A DNA stretch of 64,000 nt from NCBI RefSeq assembly GCF_016306625.1, contig NZ_JACOII010000026.1, positions 1 through 64,000 on the forward strand. Reading direction: 5' to 3'. The notes under the pieces are model-generated. The model had not been told where the DNA came from. It made no database searches and saw nothing but the letters and a program-made list of their open reading frames with translations. The position numbers were made by a program, and so were the translations under genes. The DNA comes from Xenorhabdus lircayensis (lineage in GTDB: Bacteria; Pseudomonadota; Gammaproteobacteria; Enterobacterales; Enterobacteriaceae). Positions within the stretch are counted from its first letter, which is position 1, and every line of letters starts with the position of its first letter. This document shows positions 27,322 to 38,511 of the stretch, in pieces.

Positions 27322-28851
27322 ATGAACAAAGCCTCATTAATGAGTTGCCAGCGGCTACGTGCTGTTCTGGCGCTTTTTTTCGGAGCCAGTGGAACACTGG
27401 CTTTTTCACCTTTTGATTTCTGGCCTGCTGCACTTGTTTCTCTTTTCGGCCTGCAAATTCTTACCTTAAGCAGAACTACCCGTCAGGCTTTCTTTATCGG
27501 CTTATGCTGGGGTCTTGGCTTATTTGGCAGCGGTGCAAACTGGGTTTATGTGAGTATCGCCGATTTTGGAGGTATGCCAACCGCCATTAATCTCTTTTTG
27601 GTGATCCTGCTATCTGCCTATCTTGCCCTTTATCCCGCGCTATTTGCTGGTGTACTGAACCGCTTTTTTCCGACTTCCGGTGGTATTAGGCTAATGATTG
27701 CCAGCCCAGCGCTATGGCAATTAACAGAATTCTTGCGCGGCTGGGTATTAACGGGGTTTCCGTGGTTACAATTCGGCTACAGCCAGATTGATGGCCCCAT
27801 GAAAGCCATTGCCCCTATTCTGGGTGTAGAAGGCATTACCTTCATGCTTATGGTGATCAGCGGGCTGCTGGTTTTTACCGCCGTCCACAAAAAATTCTCA
27901 TCGGCTATCATCGCCATTATCCTGCTGCTGTTACCGTGGCCAATGAGACACTATCAGTGGTACACCCTACAACCGGAAAAAACCACCAATATCGCACTGG
28001 TTCAAGGTAACATCCCCCAAGCCATAAAATGGGACTCCGCTGTTCTTGGGAAAACACTGGATATCTATCTAGATAACAGCCGCCCTTTTATTGGTAAGGT
28101 GCCAATCATCATCTGGCCGGAATCTGCCATTCCCGATTACGAATATAACCAGAGTGAGTTCCTGACCAAGTTGGATACTCTCCTCAGACAGCATAATACT
28201 AGTTTAATTACCGGTATTGTTGATGCTCGACCGACACCGGAAGGTTATAAATTCTATAACAGCATTATCGTATTAGGGGATAAAACACCTTATCAATATC
28301 CAGCCCCTACCCGCTACGACAAACATCATCTCGTACCGTTTGGTGAATTTGTTCCACTGGAATCGATATTGCGTCCACTGGCACCTTTATTCAATTTGCC
28401 AATGTCTTCCTTCAGCCGTGGTGATTACATGCAACCCCAACTTTCTGTTGCAGGGCACAATATTACTGCTGCTATCTGCTATGAAATTATTTTGGGTGAA
28501 CAAGTACGTGATAACTTCAAACCTGATACAGAATTTCTGCTAACCGTTTCTAATGATGCCTGGTTTGGGCGTTCCATTGGCCCGTGGCAGCACTTCCAGA
28601 TGGCTCGAATGCGCGCCCTTGAACTGGGCCGTCCTCTGCTGAGAGGAACAAATAACGGTGTTACGGCAGTAGTCAACTCAGATGGCTCTATTCAGGCTGA
28701 AATCCCACAATTTGCCCAACAGGTATTGGAAGCCAAAGTCACACCGACCACAGGAGTGACACCTTATTTTCGTTTCGGCAATTGGCCAATGTGGGGGGCA
28801 ACCGCACTGTTCCTCATCTTTGCTGTAATGAAAAACCGTCGCAGAATTTAA
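27322..28851 (+). CDS. lnt: Apolipoprotein N-acyltransferase
   Basis: An inner-membrane enzyme that adds the third acyl chain to the N-terminal Cys of lipoproteins; two likely substrates, LptE and RlpA, are encoded downstream. It has N-terminal membrane helices ([20 protein letters not shown] and onward to about residue 215) followed by a nitrilase-like periplasmic domain with the catalytic Glu in [13 protein letters not shown], Lys in [10 protein letters not shown], and Cys in [13 protein letters not shown] place the start at the ATG at 27322 (AGGA upstream), giving 509 residues, rather than an in-frame start inside corC. Confidence 0.94.
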   Translation: MNKASLMSCQRLRAVLALFFGASGTLAFSPFDFWPAALVSLFGLQILTLSRTTRQAFFIGLCWGLGLFGSGANWVYVSIADFGGMPTAINLFLVILLSAYLALYPALFAGVLNRFFPTSGGIRLMIASPALWQLTEFLRGWVLTGFPWLQFGYSQIDGPMKAIAPILGVEGITFMLMVISGLLVFTAVHKKFSSAIIAIILLLLPWPMRHYQWYTLQPEKTTNIALVQGNIPQAIKWDSAVLGKTLDIYLDNSRPFIGKVPIIIWPESAIPDYEYNQSEFLTKLDTLLRQHNTSLITGIVDARPTPEGYKFYNSIIVLGDKTPYQYPAPTRYDKHHLVPFGEFVPLESILRPLAPLFNLPMSSFSRGDYMQPQLSVAGHNITAAICYEIILGEQVRDNFKPDTEFLLTVSNDAWFGRSIGPWQHFQMARMRALELGRPLLRGTNNGVTAVVNSDGSIQAEIPQFAQQVLEAKVTPTTGVTPYFRFGNWPMWGATALFLIFAVMKNRRRI

Positions 28852-28885
28852 TTTCCTATATGTATTAGCGGAATCTCTAACAAAA

Positions 28886-28915
28886 AATCAGGGCATATAT
28901 TCATGCTCTGATTTT
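28886..28915 (+). terminator. Terminator after lnt
   Basis: AATCAGGGCAT and ATGCTCTGATT pair with one G-T position around a 6-nt loop and are followed by TTATAT. It lies 35 bases after the lnt stop. Confidence 0.7.
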
Positions 28916-29303
28916 ATATATCTTTTACACACTTCCATAAATAATTTCCGCAAAACCACAACCACATTTCACTCCAAGATAACCGAAATATTAAAAATAT
29001 AAGCTATAAATATCATAAAAAAATAAAATATCACACCAAATAGTGCAAACTGTGAACAACATTCAATATTATTCTCTTTTTACCCCGCATAAGTAAAATT
29101 GTTTATTTATAGTGCGATACAGGTCGCGAAATCAAAACATTATGGTTTCAAAAAACTAACATTATGAATTATTTTTTTACAGAACATAAACAAAACAATT
29201 CAAAAAATCGTTTCTATAACAGTCTTATCTATCAGCGTAGAAACACAAGTATCTGCAAGCAAACCCGATTTCGCAAAAAAATAACCGGATAAAGGAGCTG
29301 TAT
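28916..29303. other. AT-rich promoter region of gltI
   Basis: Very AT-rich and without a supported gene. It must carry the gltIJKL promoter, and AAAGGAGC precedes the gltI start. I could not identify a specific operator. Confidence 0.5.
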
Positions 29304-30191
29304 ATGCGTAATTTGATGTTAACCATGATGTTACTCAGCGTGGTAGGAACGGCCCATGCGGAGGAATTAACTGGAACACTGAAAAAAATTAAAGATGCGG
29401 GCATGATCGCTGTTGGACACAGGGAGTCCTCTGTTCCATTTGCTTATTATGATAGCCATCAAAATGTTATTGGCTATGCTCAGGATTATTCCAACATGAT
29501 TGTTGACGCCATAAAGAAAAAGCTCGATATGCCCAACCTGCAAGTCAAGTTGATCCCCATTACATCCCAAAATCGTATTCCTCTACTGCAAAACGGCACT
29601 TATGACTTTGAGTGTGGTTCCACCACCAATAACCTTGAACGCCAAAAACAAGCCACTTTTTCTGATACCATCTTTATCGTTAGCACACGCCTGCTGACTA
29701 ACAAAGATTCAGGTATCAAAGGCTTTGATGATTTGGCTGGAAAAAATGTTGTCGTCAGTTCTGGTACAACCTCAGAGATACTGCTGAACAAACTCAATGA
29801 CGAGAAGAAAATGAAGATGCGCATTATTAGCGCAAAAGATCACGGTGATTCATTCCGTACTCTGGAATCAGGTCGTGCAGTCGCCTTCATGGTCGATGAC
29901 GCGTTGCTTGCAGGTGAACGGGCAAAAGCAAAAAAACCTGATCAATGGATCATCGTTGGTGAACCACAATCCAAAGAAGGCTATGGCTGTTTGATGCGCA
30001 AAGACGATCTACAGTTCAAGAAACTGATTGATGACGTAATTGTGAAAACACAAACCTCCGGCAAGGCAGAAAAGATGTTTAATCGCTGGTTCCAAGAGCC
30101 AATTCCACCTAAGCAACTGAACATGAATTTTTCCCTGTCAGATGATATGAAAGCCTTGTTTAAGTCACCGAACGATAAGGCGCTGAATTAA
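29304..30191 (+). CDS. gltI: Glutamate/aspartate ABC transporter, substrate-binding protein
   Basis: A periplasmic binding protein of the GltIJKL importer. It has a signal peptide (MLTMMLLSVVGTAHA, about 5-19) and then an SBP_bac_3 domain beginning LTGTLKKIKDAGMIAVGHRE. Typical blocks are DFECGSTTNNLERQKQATFS and GRAVAFMVDDALLAGE. At 295 residues it is close to the E. coli protein. The downstream hairpin at 30233 lies between this gene and the permease genes, which would keep binding protein in excess over the membrane parts. Confidence 0.94.
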   Translation: MRNLMLTMMLLSVVGTAHAEELTGTLKKIKDAGMIAVGHRESSVPFAYYDSHQNVIGYAQDYSNMIVDAIKKKLDMPNLQVKLIPITSQNRIPLLQNGTYDFECGSTTNNLERQKQATFSDTIFIVSTRLLTNKDSGIKGFDDLAGKNVVVSSGTTSEILLNKLNDEKKMKMRIISAKDHGDSFRTLESGRAVAFMVDDALLAGERAKAKKPDQWIIVGEPQSKEGYGCLMRKDDLQFKKLIDDVIVKTQTSGKAEKMFNRWFQEPIPPKQLNMNFSLSDDMKALFKSPNDKALN

Positions 30192-30262
30192 AAAAGAAGC
30201 TGAATACTTTGATTTCATTGGCACGACGGGTGTGAGGTAGTCGTTCCCTACCTCATTTTTTT
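30192..30262 (+). ncRNA. gltI 3' UTR with terminator; possible SroC-like RNA
   Basis: The stretch from the gltI stop ends in TGAGGTAG-tcgttcc-CTACCTCA followed by seven T (stem 30233-30255, T-run 30256-30262). In E. coli the same position between gltI and gltJ yields SroC, a processed RNA that sponges GcvB. Position and terminator fit; the body sequence was not compared, so homology is unproven. It also acts as an internal terminator limiting gltJKL. Confidence 0.45.
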
Positions 30263-30313
30263 CTCGTCTTAACGCGATGAATGACAGCCCACCCCATATC
30301 AGGGAGTTCGATT

Positions 30314-31054
30314 ATGTCTGTTGATTGGAATTGGAGCATCTTTTTACAAGCTGCCCCTTTTGGTAATACCACCTACTTGGGGTGGCTCATTTCTGGGTTT
30401 CAAGTAACGCTCGCACTTTCCATCTGCGCTTGGATCATTGCATTTTTTGTTGGGTCACTGTTCGGCATCCTCCGCACTGTCCCGAATAAATTTCTTGCTG
30501 GAGTGGGAACTTGCTATGTCGAACTTTTTCGCAACGTTCCCCTCATTGTTCAATTTTTTACGTGGTATCTGGTGGTACCCGAATTCTTGCCCAAAAACTT
30601 GGGCGATTGGTTCAAAATGGAACTGGATCCCAATATTCAATTTTTTATTTCCTCAGTCATCTGTCTGGGATTATTCACTGCCGCCCGTGTATGCGAACAG
30701 GTTAGAGCCGCAATTCAATCACTCCCAAGAGGGCAAGAAGCCGCAGGATTGGCAATGGGCTTAACTCTGCCACAAACCTACCGTTATATTCTGCTGCCAA
30801 ATGCTTACCGAGTGATTATTCCTCCAATGACTTCGGAAATGCTCAACCTAGTGAAGAACTCTGCTATTGCCTCCACGATCGGGCTAGTTGATATGGCTGC
30901 ACAAGCTGGCAAATTGTTGGATTACTCCGCTCATGCTTATGAATCATTCACAGCGATCACGTTGGCTTATGTGGGTATCAATCTCGTGATCATGCTTGCC
31001 ATGACCATACTTGAGAAAAAAGTGCGTTTGCCGGGCAATATAGGAGTGCGATAA
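30314..31054 (+). CDS. gltJ: Glutamate/aspartate ABC transporter permease GltJ
   Basis: An inner-membrane permease of the HisMQ type with several helices (about 25-48, 60-95, 105-128, 195-235) and the EAA-type cytoplasmic loop ([20 protein letters not shown]). The start at 30314 (AGGGAG upstream) makes the product begin [10 protein letters not shown] like E. coli GltJ and gives 246 residues; an in-frame GTG start 11 codons earlier is not needed. gltK begins 4 bases after its stop. Confidence 0.95.
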   Translation: MSVDWNWSIFLQAAPFGNTTYLGWLISGFQVTLALSICAWIIAFFVGSLFGILRTVPNKFLAGVGTCYVELFRNVPLIVQFFTWYLVVPEFLPKNLGDWFKMELDPNIQFFISSVICLGLFTAARVCEQVRAAIQSLPRGQEAAGLAMGLTLPQTYRYILLPNAYRVIIPPMTSEMLNLVKNSAIASTIGLVDMAAQAGKLLDYSAHAYESFTAITLAYVGINLVIMLAMTILEKKVRLPGNIGVR

Positions 31055-31058
31055 AGAA

Positions 31059-31733
31059 ATGTATCAGTTTGACTGGAGTTCGATTATTCCTAGCTTGCCC
31101 TTTCTCCTGAATGGGCTGCTGATAACGGCCAAAATCACCGTGACAGCCATTATCATTGGCATTGTCTGGGGAACCATTCTGGCAATGATGCGCCTCTCAT
31201 CCATCAAGGTATTGAGTTGGTTTGCCACTCTGTATGTTAATCTCTTTCGCTCAGTTCCACTGGTAATGGTATTGCTATGGTTCTATCTGATTGTGCCTAA
31301 CTTATTACAAAATGTTCTAGGCATATCACCAAAAACCGATATCCGTTTAATTTCTGCGATGGTAGCGTTTTCGATCTTTGAAGCCGCTTACTACTCCGAA
31401 ATCATTCGAGCGGGGATTCAGAGTATATCCCGTGGGCAATCTTCTGCTGCTCTGGCTCTGGGTATGACACATATGCAAAGCATGCGTCTGGTCATCCTGC
31501 CACAGGCATTCCGGGCGATGATCCCATTACTGCTAACGCAGGGCATTGTATTATTCCAAGATACTTCTCTGGTATATGTACTGAGTCTGGCGGACTTTTT
31601 CCGTACGGCAACGAATATTGGCGAGCGCGACGGTACTCAGGTTGAGATGATTCTGTTTGCCGGCTTTGTTTATTTTGTGATTAGTTTTGCCGCTTCCATG
31701 CTGGTTAACTATTTGAAGAAAAGGACTGTTTGA
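31059..31733 (+). CDS. gltK: Glutamate/aspartate ABC transporter permease GltK
   Basis: The second permease of the GltIJKL importer, 224 residues as in E. coli. It is hydrophobic, with about five helices and the coupling loop [20 protein letters not shown] (about 126-145). The stop overlaps the gltL start in TGATG, implying coupled translation. Confidence 0.95.
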   Translation: MYQFDWSSIIPSLPFLLNGLLITAKITVTAIIIGIVWGTILAMMRLSSIKVLSWFATLYVNLFRSVPLVMVLLWFYLIVPNLLQNVLGISPKTDIRLISAMVAFSIFEAAYYSEIIRAGIQSISRGQSSAALALGMTHMQSMRLVILPQAFRAMIPLLLTQGIVLFQDTSLVYVLSLADFFRTATNIGERDGTQVEMILFAGFVYFVISFAASMLVNYLKKRTV

Positions 31734-32458
31734 TGATTTCCCTGAAAAATGTATCCAAGTGGTATGGCCAATTTCAGGTTCTTACTGATTGCTCGACTGA
31801 AGTCAAAAAAGGCGAAGTAGTCGTGGTCTGCGGGCCTTCTGGTTCCGGTAAATCCACACTGATAAAAACGGTCAATGGCCTTGAACCTGTCCAGCAGGGT
31901 GAAATTCTGGTAAACGCAACGAAAGTCAATTGTAAAGGCACCAATCTGGCACAATTGCGTTCCAAAGTGGGTATGGTGTTCCAACACTTTGAACTGTTTC
32001 CTCACCTCTCTATCATTGAGAACCTGACACTGGCTCAGGTTAAGGTGTTAAAGCGCAATAAGAAAGCCGCTACTGAAAAAGGCTTAAAACTACTGGAACG
32101 TGTTGGATTAACCAGTCATGCCAATAAATTCCCCTCGCAACTTTCCGGTGGTCAACAACAACGTGTCGCCATCGCCCGTGCACTCTGCATGGATCCGGTT
32201 GCTATGCTGTTTGATGAACCCACTTCTGCACTCGATCCCGAAATGATCAATGAAGTGCTGGATGTCATGGTTGAGTTGGCAAATGAAGGCATGACCATGA
32301 TGGTCGTGACCCATGAAATGGGATTTGCCAAAAAAGTGGCACACCGTGTTATTTTCATGGATGAAGGCAAAATTGTCGAAGACAGTAAAAAAGAAGATTT
32401 CTTTGCCAACCCTAAATCAGATCGTGCCCGCGATTTTCTAGCCAAAATTCTACACTGA
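31733..32458 (+). CDS. gltL: Glutamate/aspartate ABC transporter ATPase GltL
   Basis: The ATP-hydrolysing subunit. Walker A is GPSGSGKST (about 35-43), the signature LSGGQQQR follows at about 134-141, Walker B is [11 protein letters not shown], and the switch His is in VVTHEMGF. At 241 residues it matches E. coli; I start at the ATG at 31733 rather than the TTG one codon earlier. Confidence 0.95.
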   Translation: MISLKNVSKWYGQFQVLTDCSTEVKKGEVVVVCGPSGSGKSTLIKTVNGLEPVQQGEILVNATKVNCKGTNLAQLRSKVGMVFQHFELFPHLSIIENLTLAQVKVLKRNKKAATEKGLKLLERVGLTSHANKFPSQLSGGQQQRVAIARALCMDPVAMLFDEPTSALDPEMINEVLDVMVELANEGMTMMVVTHEMGFAKKVAHRVIFMDEGKIVEDSKKEDFFANPKSDRARDFLAKILH

Positions 32459-32468
32459 TTTTTCCTCG

Positions 32469-32494
32469 TCGGCGGATGGCAACGCTACCGCCGA
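32469..32494 (+). terminator. GC-rich hairpin after gltL
   Basis: TCGGCGG and CCGCCGA pair around a 12-nt loop 10 bases after the gltL stop. There is no clear T-run. Confidence 0.4.
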
Positions 32495-32658
32495 TCTTAA
32501 ATTCCCCCTCATAAATAAGTAATTTTCGGCATTCCTCCTGTAACAAGAGTTGTTGCGCCTATCCCTTATCAGCTATGCTATGGAATCTTAGATTTCATAA
32601 ACAAACCACGCACACTAAAAGGCGTAGCTTTATTACTCACCATAGGATTATCGGTGCC

Positions 32659-35241
32659 ATGCAAGAACAATATCGTCCAGAAGACATAGAGCAACAAGTC
32701 CAGCTTCATTGGCAAGAGAAGCAAACTTTCAAAGTGACAGAAGACAGCAACAAAGAAAAATACTATTGCTTGTCCATGCTACCTTACCCTTCTGGACGAC
32801 TACATATGGGCCACGTCCGTAACTACACCATTGGTGATGTAATTTCACGTTATCAGCGCATGCTGGGCAAAAACGTACTGCAACCTATCGGGTGGGATGC
32901 ATTCGGTCTGCCAGCAGAAGGTGCCGCGGTCAAAAATAATACCGCCCCTGCTCCGTGGACTTATTCCAACATCGAGTATATGAAAAACCAGTTGAAGATA
33001 CTGGGTTTTGGTTATGACTGGGATCGTGAAGTCACTACTTGTACACCCGAATACTATCGCTGGGAGCAGTGGTTCTTCACTAAATTGTACGAAAAAGGTC
33101 TGGTGTACAAAAAAACCTCCGCAGTTAACTGGTGTCCACATGACCTGACCGTTCTGGCAAATGAGCAGGTTATTGACGGCTGCTGCTGGCGTTGTGATAG
33201 CCAAGTTGAGCGTAAAGAGATCCCACAGTGGTTCATCAAGATCACTGATTATGCTGAAGAGTTGCTGAACGACCTGGATAAACTGGAAGATTGGCCTGAG
33301 CAGGTCAAAACCATGCAACGTAACTGGATTGGCCGTTCTGAAGGTGTCGAAATCACTTTTGATGTCGCTGATAGCCAAGAAAAGCTCACCGTTTATACCA
33401 CTCGCCCAGATACGTTTCTGGGAGCAACCTATGTCGCAGTGGCGGCAGGTCATCCTCTGGCAAAACAAGCAAAGGAAAATAATCCAGAGCTGGCAGAATT
33501 CATCAACGAATGCCGCAATACTAAAGTTGCCGAAGCTGATATGGCAACTATGGAGAAAAAAGGCATGCCAACAGGCATGTTTGTTATTCATCCATTGACC
33601 AACGAAAAAATTGCTATCTGGGTCGCTAACTTTGTTCTGATGGAATACGGCACTGGCGCTGTTATGGCTGTTCCAGCCCACGATCAACGCGATTGGGAAT
33701 TTGCTACCAAATACAATCTGCCCATGAAAGCAGTTATTCTGGACAACGACGGCAATGTGCCAAACGTTCAGGATGCGGCAGCCACAGATAAAAATGTACT
33801 GGTCAATTCCGGTGAATTCAGTGGCCTGAGCCATGAAGAAGGCTTTAATGCCATTGCAGACAAGCTGGTTGCGATGGGGGCTGGCCAACGCAAAATCAAT
33901 TACCGCCTGCGCGATTGGGGTGTTTCCCGTCAACGTTACTGGGGTGCTCCAATTCCAATGGCAACATTGGAAGATGGTACAGTCGTTTCCGTTCCAGAAG
34001 ATCAACTGCCAGTCATTCTGCCAGAAGATGTCGTAATGGACGGTATCACCAGCCCAATCAAAGCCGATCCAGAATGGGCAAAAACAACCATTAACGGTCA
34101 ATCTGCGCTGCTTGAAACTGATACCTTCGATACCTTTATGGAATCCTCATGGTATTACGCACGTTATACCTGCCCAGATTATGATAAAGGCATGCTGGAT
34201 CCAGCTGCGGCCAACTACTGGCTGCCTGTGGATCAATACATTGGTGGTATTGAACACGCGATCATGCATCTGATGTACTTCCGTTTCTTCCACAAATTGA
34301 TGCGCGATTCAGGCATGGTCAATTCCGATGAACCAGCCAAACGCCTGCTGTGTCAAGGCATGGTTCTGGCTGATGCTTTCTATTACACCGGCAACAGCGG
34401 CGAAAAAGTCTGGGTATCCCCAGCTGACGCTATTGTTGAGCGTGATGAGAAAGGCCGCATTGTGAAAGCGACAGATGAAGAAGGTCATGAACTGGTTTAT
34501 ACCGGCATGAGCAAAATGTCGAAATCCAAGAATAACGGCATTGACCCACAAGTTATGGTCGATAAATACGGTGCTGACACCGTTCGCCTGTTCATGATGT
34601 TCGCTGCACCACCAGAACTGACTTTGGAATGGCAGGAAACTGGCGTAGAAGGCGCTAACCGCTTCCTTAAACGCGTTTGGCGTCTGATTTATGAACACAG
34701 CAACAAAGGGGCAACCCAGCCGCTGGATATCAGCAACCTGACCACTGAACAGAAAGATCTGCGCCGTGACCTGCACAAAACCATTGCAAAAGTCACCGAT
34801 GATATTGGCCGCCGTCAGGCATTCAATACCGCTGTTGCTGCAATCATGGAGCTGATGAATAAACTGACTCGTGCTCCACAGGAAACTGAACAGGATCGCT
34901 CTCTGATGCAGGAAGCGCTGGCCTCAGTTGTACGTATGCTTTCACCTATCACTCCACATGCTTGCTTCGTAATGTGGAAAGAACTTGGTAACGAAAACGA
35001 CATTGACACTGCGGCATGGCCACAAGCCGATGAGCAGGCAATGGTGGACGATACTAAACTGGTCATCATCCAGATTAACGGTAAAGTTCGTGGTCGCATT
35101 ACCGTACCGGCAGATGCGACAAAAGAGTATGTTCAGGAGATGGCGACACAAGAATACAGCGTGACGAAATATCTTGAAGGCGTCAGTATTCGTAAGGTCA
35201 TCTATGTTCCAGGTAAATTACTGAACCTGGTTGTTGGCTGA
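32659..35241 (+). CDS. leuS: Leucyl-tRNA synthetase
   Basis: A class I synthetase with editing domain. The HIGH-type motif is [20 protein letters not shown] (about 40-59). The CP1 editing domain has the TTRPDT motif at about residue 250 and [15 protein letters not shown]. The KMSKS motif appears as [13 protein letters not shown] (about 617-629). The start at 32659 gives 860 residues beginning [12 protein letters not shown], matching E. coli. A frame 28 codons longer upstream has no family support. It opens the leuS-lptE-holA-nadD run; lptE starts 18 bases later. Its tRNA-Leu substrate is encoded at 21088. Confidence 0.97.
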   Translation: MQEQYRPEDIEQQVQLHWQEKQTFKVTEDSNKEKYYCLSMLPYPSGRLHMGHVRNYTIGDVISRYQRMLGKNVLQPIGWDAFGLPAEGAAVKNNTAPAPWTYSNIEYMKNQLKILGFGYDWDREVTTCTPEYYRWEQWFFTKLYEKGLVYKKTSAVNWCPHDLTVLANEQVIDGCCWRCDSQVERKEIPQWFIKITDYAEELLNDLDKLEDWPEQVKTMQRNWIGRSEGVEITFDVADSQEKLTVYTTRPDTFLGATYVAVAAGHPLAKQAKENNPELAEFINECRNTKVAEADMATMEKKGMPTGMFVIHPLTNEKIAIWVANFVLMEYGTGAVMAVPAHDQRDWEFATKYNLPMKAVILDNDGNVPNVQDAAATDKNVLVNSGEFSGLSHEEGFNAIADKLVAMGAGQRKINYRLRDWGVSRQRYWGAPIPMATLEDGTVVSVPEDQLPVILPEDVVMDGITSPIKADPEWAKTTINGQSALLETDTFDTFMESSWYYARYTCPDYDKGMLDPAAANYWLPVDQYIGGIEHAIMHLMYFRFFHKLMRDSGMVNSDEPAKRLLCQGMVLADAFYYTGNSGEKVWVSPADAIVERDEKGRIVKATDEEGHELVYTGMSKMSKSKNNGIDPQVMVDKYGADTVRLFMMFAAPPELTLEWQETGVEGANRFLKRVWRLIYEHSNKGATQPLDISNLTTEQKDLRRDLHKTIAKVTDDIGRRQAFNTAVAAIMELMNKLTRAPQETEQDRSLMQEALASVVRMLSPITPHACFVMWKELGNENDIDTAAWPQADEQAMVDDTKLVIIQINGKVRGRITVPADATKEYVQEMATQEYSVTKYLEGVSIRKVIYVPGKLLNLVVG

Positions 35242-35258
35242 TAACAGGAGACCCTGTT

Positions 35259-35294
35259 TGTGGTAAAAAATGTGGTAAGAAATGTGGTAGGAAA
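35259..35294 (+). repeat. 12-bp tandem repeat, three units, over the lptE start
   Basis: Units TGTGGTAAAAAA, TGTGGTAAGAAA and TGTGGTAGGAAA each contain a GTG in the lptE frame, so the repeat triplicates the start codon and encodes [11 protein letters not shown]. The unit length keeps the frame. Confidence 0.75.
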
Positions 35295-35844
35295 TAATCT
35301 GCGACATCGTATTTTCACGTTGTTGCTCGGGTTAGCGGTGCTCGTCACCGCTGGCTGCGGTTTTCACCTCCGTGGCACAACACAAGTACCAAAAGAGCTT
35401 CAAACGTTGCAATTGAGTTCAGGTGATCCTTACGGGCCGCTAGCACGGGCAGTACGTCAGCAGCTTCGTCTGAATGATGTCAAAATTGTTGAACGGGGTG
35501 ATGCTTCAGCACCTATACTGAAACTTCTGGGCTCTAATGAAAACAAAGAGACTGTTTCTGTTTTTCAGGATGGTAAATCGGCTGAACGGCAGCTCGTGCT
35601 GTATGTTGACGCTCAGGTGTTGATGCCTGATGGCAGCATCTACCCATTGCAGGCAAGGGTTGATCGTTCTTTCTTCGATAACCCGTTGGAAGCACTGGCA
35701 AAAGATGCAGAAAATGAACTGGTTCAGCAGGAAATGCGTGAACAGGCTGCCCACCAGCTTATGCGTCAATTGTTGACCGTTCATAGTGCAGAATTGCTGA
35801 AGGCTGAAGAAAAACAGAAAGCCGCGACTGCACAAAAACAATGA
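35260..35844 (+). CDS. lptE: LPS-assembly lipoprotein LptE
   Basis: An outer-membrane lipoprotein that plugs the LptD barrel and delivers LPS to the surface. The lipoprotein signal ends in LVTAGC, with the acylated Cys at about residue 33, followed by [17 protein letters not shown]. The body carries [20 protein letters not shown] typical of the family. The start is a GTG with AGGAG 9 bases ahead; two further in-frame GTGs lie within the repeat at 35259-35294 and could also be used. The 3' end overlaps holA by 4 bases. Confidence 0.92.
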   Translation: MVKNVVRNVVGNNLRHRIFTLLLGLAVLVTAGCGFHLRGTTQVPKELQTLQLSSGDPYGPLARAVRQQLRLNDVKIVERGDASAPILKLLGSNENKETVSVFQDGKSAERQLVLYVDAQVLMPDGSIYPLQARVDRSFFDNPLEALAKDAENELVQQEMREQAAHQLMRQLLTVHSAELLKAEEKQKAATAQKQ

Positions 35845-36872
35845 TCAGACTTTATCCTGAACAACTTCTTTCGCAGCTCAATGAAGGGCTGCGAAACAGC
35901 TACCTGTTATGGGGCAACGAACCATTGCTATTACAGGAAAGTCAGGACAGCATCCGAGGAGTGGCTGAACAACATGGCTTTTTGGAGCATTTCACCTTCG
36001 CGTTGGATAACCATACCGATTGGGATGAAATATTCAGCCAATGTCAGTCACTCAGTCTGTTTGCCAGCCGTCAGTCACTCATCCTGCTGCTTCCGGAAAA
36101 TGGCCCAAATGCCGCCATGGCAGAACGGCTGACCAAGCTGTCGGAGTTACTCCATTCAGATATTCTGCTGATACTCCGTGGGCACAAACTCACCAAAGCG
36201 CAGGAAAACAGTCCGTGGTTCAAAGCCATTGGGCAAAATGGCGTATACGTCAGTTGCCTGACACCGGAGCAAAATCGTTTGCCCCAATGGGTGGCACAAC
36301 GTGCCAAAAACATGGGGTTATCACTGGAAGATGAAGCCAATCAGCTACTGTGCTATTGCTATGAAGGAAACTTATTGGCGCTGGCTCAAGCACTGGAACG
36401 TCTTTCCCTGCTTCATCCCGATAATCGACTGACACTTCCTCGCGTTGAAGAAGCCGTCAACGATGCAGCTCACTTTGCCCCCTATCATTGGGTTGATGCC
36501 CTGCTGGCAGGAAAAATCAAACGGGCATGGCATATATTGAAACAACTTCGGCAAGAAGATACCGAGGCTGTCATTCTGCTTCGTACTATACAGCGGGAGC
36601 TGATGCTGCTACTGGTACTTAAGCGTCAGGGTACGCAAGTTCCCTTGAAGACATTGTTTGATCAGCACAAAGTTTGGCAAAATCGCCGATCATTGCTGAC
36701 AGCCGCATTACAGCGCCTATCACAGCAAGATTTGCAATCCGCCATACATTTGTTGACCCAGATGGAACTGCGTGTCAAACAGGATTATAGCCAATCCATT
36801 TGGGCTGACCTGGAAACGCTTTCCATGCTGTTATGCGGAAAACCATTACCAGAGAGCTTCTTGAATGCTTGA
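35841..36872 (+). CDS. holA: DNA polymerase III delta subunit
   Basis: The clamp-loader subunit that opens the beta clamp. It has 343 residues, as in E. coli. An N-terminal AAA-like domain ([20 protein letters not shown], then [19 protein letters not shown]) is followed by helical lid and collar regions ([40 protein letters not shown]). It overlaps lptE upstream and nadD downstream by 4 and 8 bases, so the three genes are translated together. Confidence 0.95.
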   Translation: MIRLYPEQLLSQLNEGLRNSYLLWGNEPLLLQESQDSIRGVAEQHGFLEHFTFALDNHTDWDEIFSQCQSLSLFASRQSLILLLPENGPNAAMAERLTKLSELLHSDILLILRGHKLTKAQENSPWFKAIGQNGVYVSCLTPEQNRLPQWVAQRAKNMGLSLEDEANQLLCYCYEGNLLALAQALERLSLLHPDNRLTLPRVEEAVNDAAHFAPYHWVDALLAGKIKRAWHILKQLRQEDTEAVILLRTIQRELMLLLVLKRQGTQVPLKTLFDQHKVWQNRRSLLTAALQRLSQQDLQSAIHLLTQMELRVKQDYSQSIWADLETLSMLLCGKPLPESFLNA

Positions 36873-37599
36873 TTCTATTGACCCAATAAATAACATTGAC
36901 CCAATAAATACCATTGATTCGACAGATACTCTGGGTTCAACAATTGATGCGGGTTCCCCAGTGATTCAGGCACTATTTGGTGGCACATTCGATCCCATCC
37001 ATTATGGTCATTTGCGCCCTGTGGAAGCACTGGCACAACTAGTGGGGCTCAAGCAGGTTATTTTATTGCCTAATCACGTTCCACCGCATCGCCCTCAGCC
37101 AGAGGCAACCTCCCAGCAACGGCTGGAAATGGTTCGTCTGGCTGTGCAGGATAATCCACTTTTTATCGTGGATACCCGCGAGCTGGAGCGCCAAACGCCG
37201 TCTTATACGATAGAAACATTGAAATCCTTTCGTCAGGAAGTCGGCGAACAACGCCCATTGGCATTCATTATCGGGCAGGATTCATTACAAACCATCCATA
37301 CATGGTATCAATGGGAAGAACTGCTCGATGTCTGCCATTTGTTGGTCTGTTCCCGGCCGGGTTATCAAAGCCAGCTTTCAACCCCAGAAATGCAACAATG
37401 GCTTGAAAAACATCAAGTTGACACTCCGTTCTCATTGAGTCAAAAAACACATGGTTATATTTATTTGGCTGCCACTCCGTTATTAAACATCTCTGCAACT
37501 GATATTCGCCAACGTCACCATCAAGGTCTAAGCTGTGGTGATCTGCTTCCTCCATCGATACAAAATTATATCGATTCGCGGGGGCTATATAGACAATAG
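36865..37599 (+). CDS. nadD: Nicotinate-mononucleotide adenylyltransferase NadD
   Basis: It makes nicotinate adenine dinucleotide in NAD synthesis. The nucleotidylyltransferase signature [16 protein letters not shown] (about 39-54) and the C-terminal [10 protein letters not shown] (ISTxxxR motif) are present. At 244 residues it is about 30 longer than E. coli NadD; the extra is an N-terminal extension made of three Ile-Asp repeats. The ATG overlaps the holA end and is the coupled start. A GTG just before the IQALFGG core would give the usual length but has no visible ribosome site. Confidence 0.93.
   Translation: MLDSIDPINNIDPINTIDSTDTLGSTIDAGSPVIQALFGGTFDPIHYGHLRPVEALAQLVGLKQVILLPNHVPPHRPQPEATSQQRLEMVRLAVQDNPLFIVDTRELERQTPSYTIETLKSFRQEVGEQRPLAFIIGQDSLQTIHTWYQWEELLDVCHLLVCSRPGYQSQLSTPEMQQWLEKHQVDTPFSLSQKTHGYIYLAATPLLNISATDIRQRHHQGLSCGDLLPPSIQNYIDSRGLYRQ
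36877..36930 (+). repeat. 18-bp tandem repeat, three units, at nadD 5' end
   Basis: ATTGACCCAATAAATAAC is followed by ATTGACCCAATAAATACC and a diverged ATTGATTCGACAGATACT. They encode [12 protein letters not shown] and IDSTDT, all in frame, forming most of the NadD N-terminal extension. Confidence 0.8.
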
Positions 37600-37703
37600 C
37601 GAAATCATGCGGTGATTTGCCGCTAAGTCGCTTACTTTTACAGAGATTGGCATGCTATTATTCCGCGCTACTCAACCTATTTTATGAAATAAAGGTGATC
37701 CTT

Positions 37704-38021
37704 TTGCAAGGCACAGAACTACAACAATTTGTTATTGATAAACTTGAAGACTCCAAAGCACAAGATATTGTTTCTATAGACGTTCGCGGAAAATCCAGTA
37801 TTACTGATTGCATGGTTATCTGCACAGGAACATCAAACCGCCATCTGATGTCTGTGGCAGATAATCTAGTTGATGACTGCCGTCAGGCAGGAATCATGCC
37901 TATGGGTGTTGAAGGGCAAGGTATTTCAGACTGGATAGTCGTGGATCTCGGAGAAATCATGGTCCATGTCATGCAGGAAGACAGCCGTCGCATGTACGAA
38001 CTGGAAAAACTCTGGAGCTAG
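37704..38021 (+). CDS. rsfS: Ribosome silencing factor RsfS
   Basis: It binds ribosomal protein L14 and blocks 30S-50S joining in starvation. I place the start at the TTG at 37704 (AGGTGA upstream), which gives exactly 105 residues beginning [20 protein letters not shown], like E. coli YbeB. The conserved core [18 protein letters not shown] and the C-terminus YELEKLWS are present. rlmH begins 1 base after the stop. The cobC-type gene that E. coli has between nadD and rsfS is absent. Confidence 0.95.
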   Translation: MQGTELQQFVIDKLEDSKAQDIVSIDVRGKSSITDCMVICTGTSNRHLMSVADNLVDDCRQAGIMPMGVEGQGISDWIVVDLGEIMVHVMQEDSRRMYELEKLWS

Positions 38022-38022
38022 T

Positions 38023-38493
38023 TTGAAGTTACAACTGGTCGCTGTAGGAACAAAAATGCCGGACTGGGTTCAGACCGGCTTCATGGATTACTTGAACCGT
38101 TTTCCCAAAGACATGCCTTTTGAGCTAATTGAAATTCCAGCGGGAAAACGGGGCAAAAATGCTGACATCAAACGCATTCTAGAAAAAGAAGGCGAACAGA
38201 TGCTAGCCGCTGTTGGTAAAGGCAACCGCATTGTGACGCTAGATATTCCAGGCTCTCGCTGGGATACGCCACAATTGGCACAGCAGCTTGAACGCTGGAA
38301 GCAGGATGGCAGAAATGTCAGCTTACTGATTGGTGGCCCAGAAGGTTTGGCCCCTGCCTGCAAAGCGACGGCGGAGCAAAGCTGGTCACTTTCTCCCTTG
38401 ACCATGCCACATCCTCTTGTACGGGTTCTGGTTGCGGAGAGCCTTTATCGAGCGTGGAGCATCACAACTAACCACCCTTATCATCGGGAATAA
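38023..38493 (+). CDS. rlmH: 23S rRNA pseudouridine-1915 N3-methyltransferase RlmH
   Basis: An SPOUT-class SAM methyltransferase acting on helix 69 of 23S rRNA. The TTG start at 38023 gives 156 residues starting [20 protein letters not shown], matching E. coli. The trefoil-knot SAM site is [15 protein letters not shown], with LPHPLVRVL-type residues following (here [19 protein letters not shown]) and NHPYHRE at the end. A GGAG sequence in the end of rsfS serves as ribosome site, so translation is coupled. Confidence 0.96.
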   Translation: MKLQLVAVGTKMPDWVQTGFMDYLNRFPKDMPFELIEIPAGKRGKNADIKRILEKEGEQMLAAVGKGNRIVTLDIPGSRWDTPQLAQQLERWKQDGRNVSLLIGGPEGLAPACKATAEQSWSLSPLTMPHPLVRVLVAESLYRAWSITTNHPYHRE

Positions 38494-38511
38494 ATTGGGT
38501 AATCTATCACC

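Noticed and set aside
32845-34101. A 418-codon open frame antisense to leuS.
   Set aside because: It is fully contained in leuS, has no ribosome site, and its composition (Trp, Cys and Phe rich) is typical of the antisense frame of a conserved gene.
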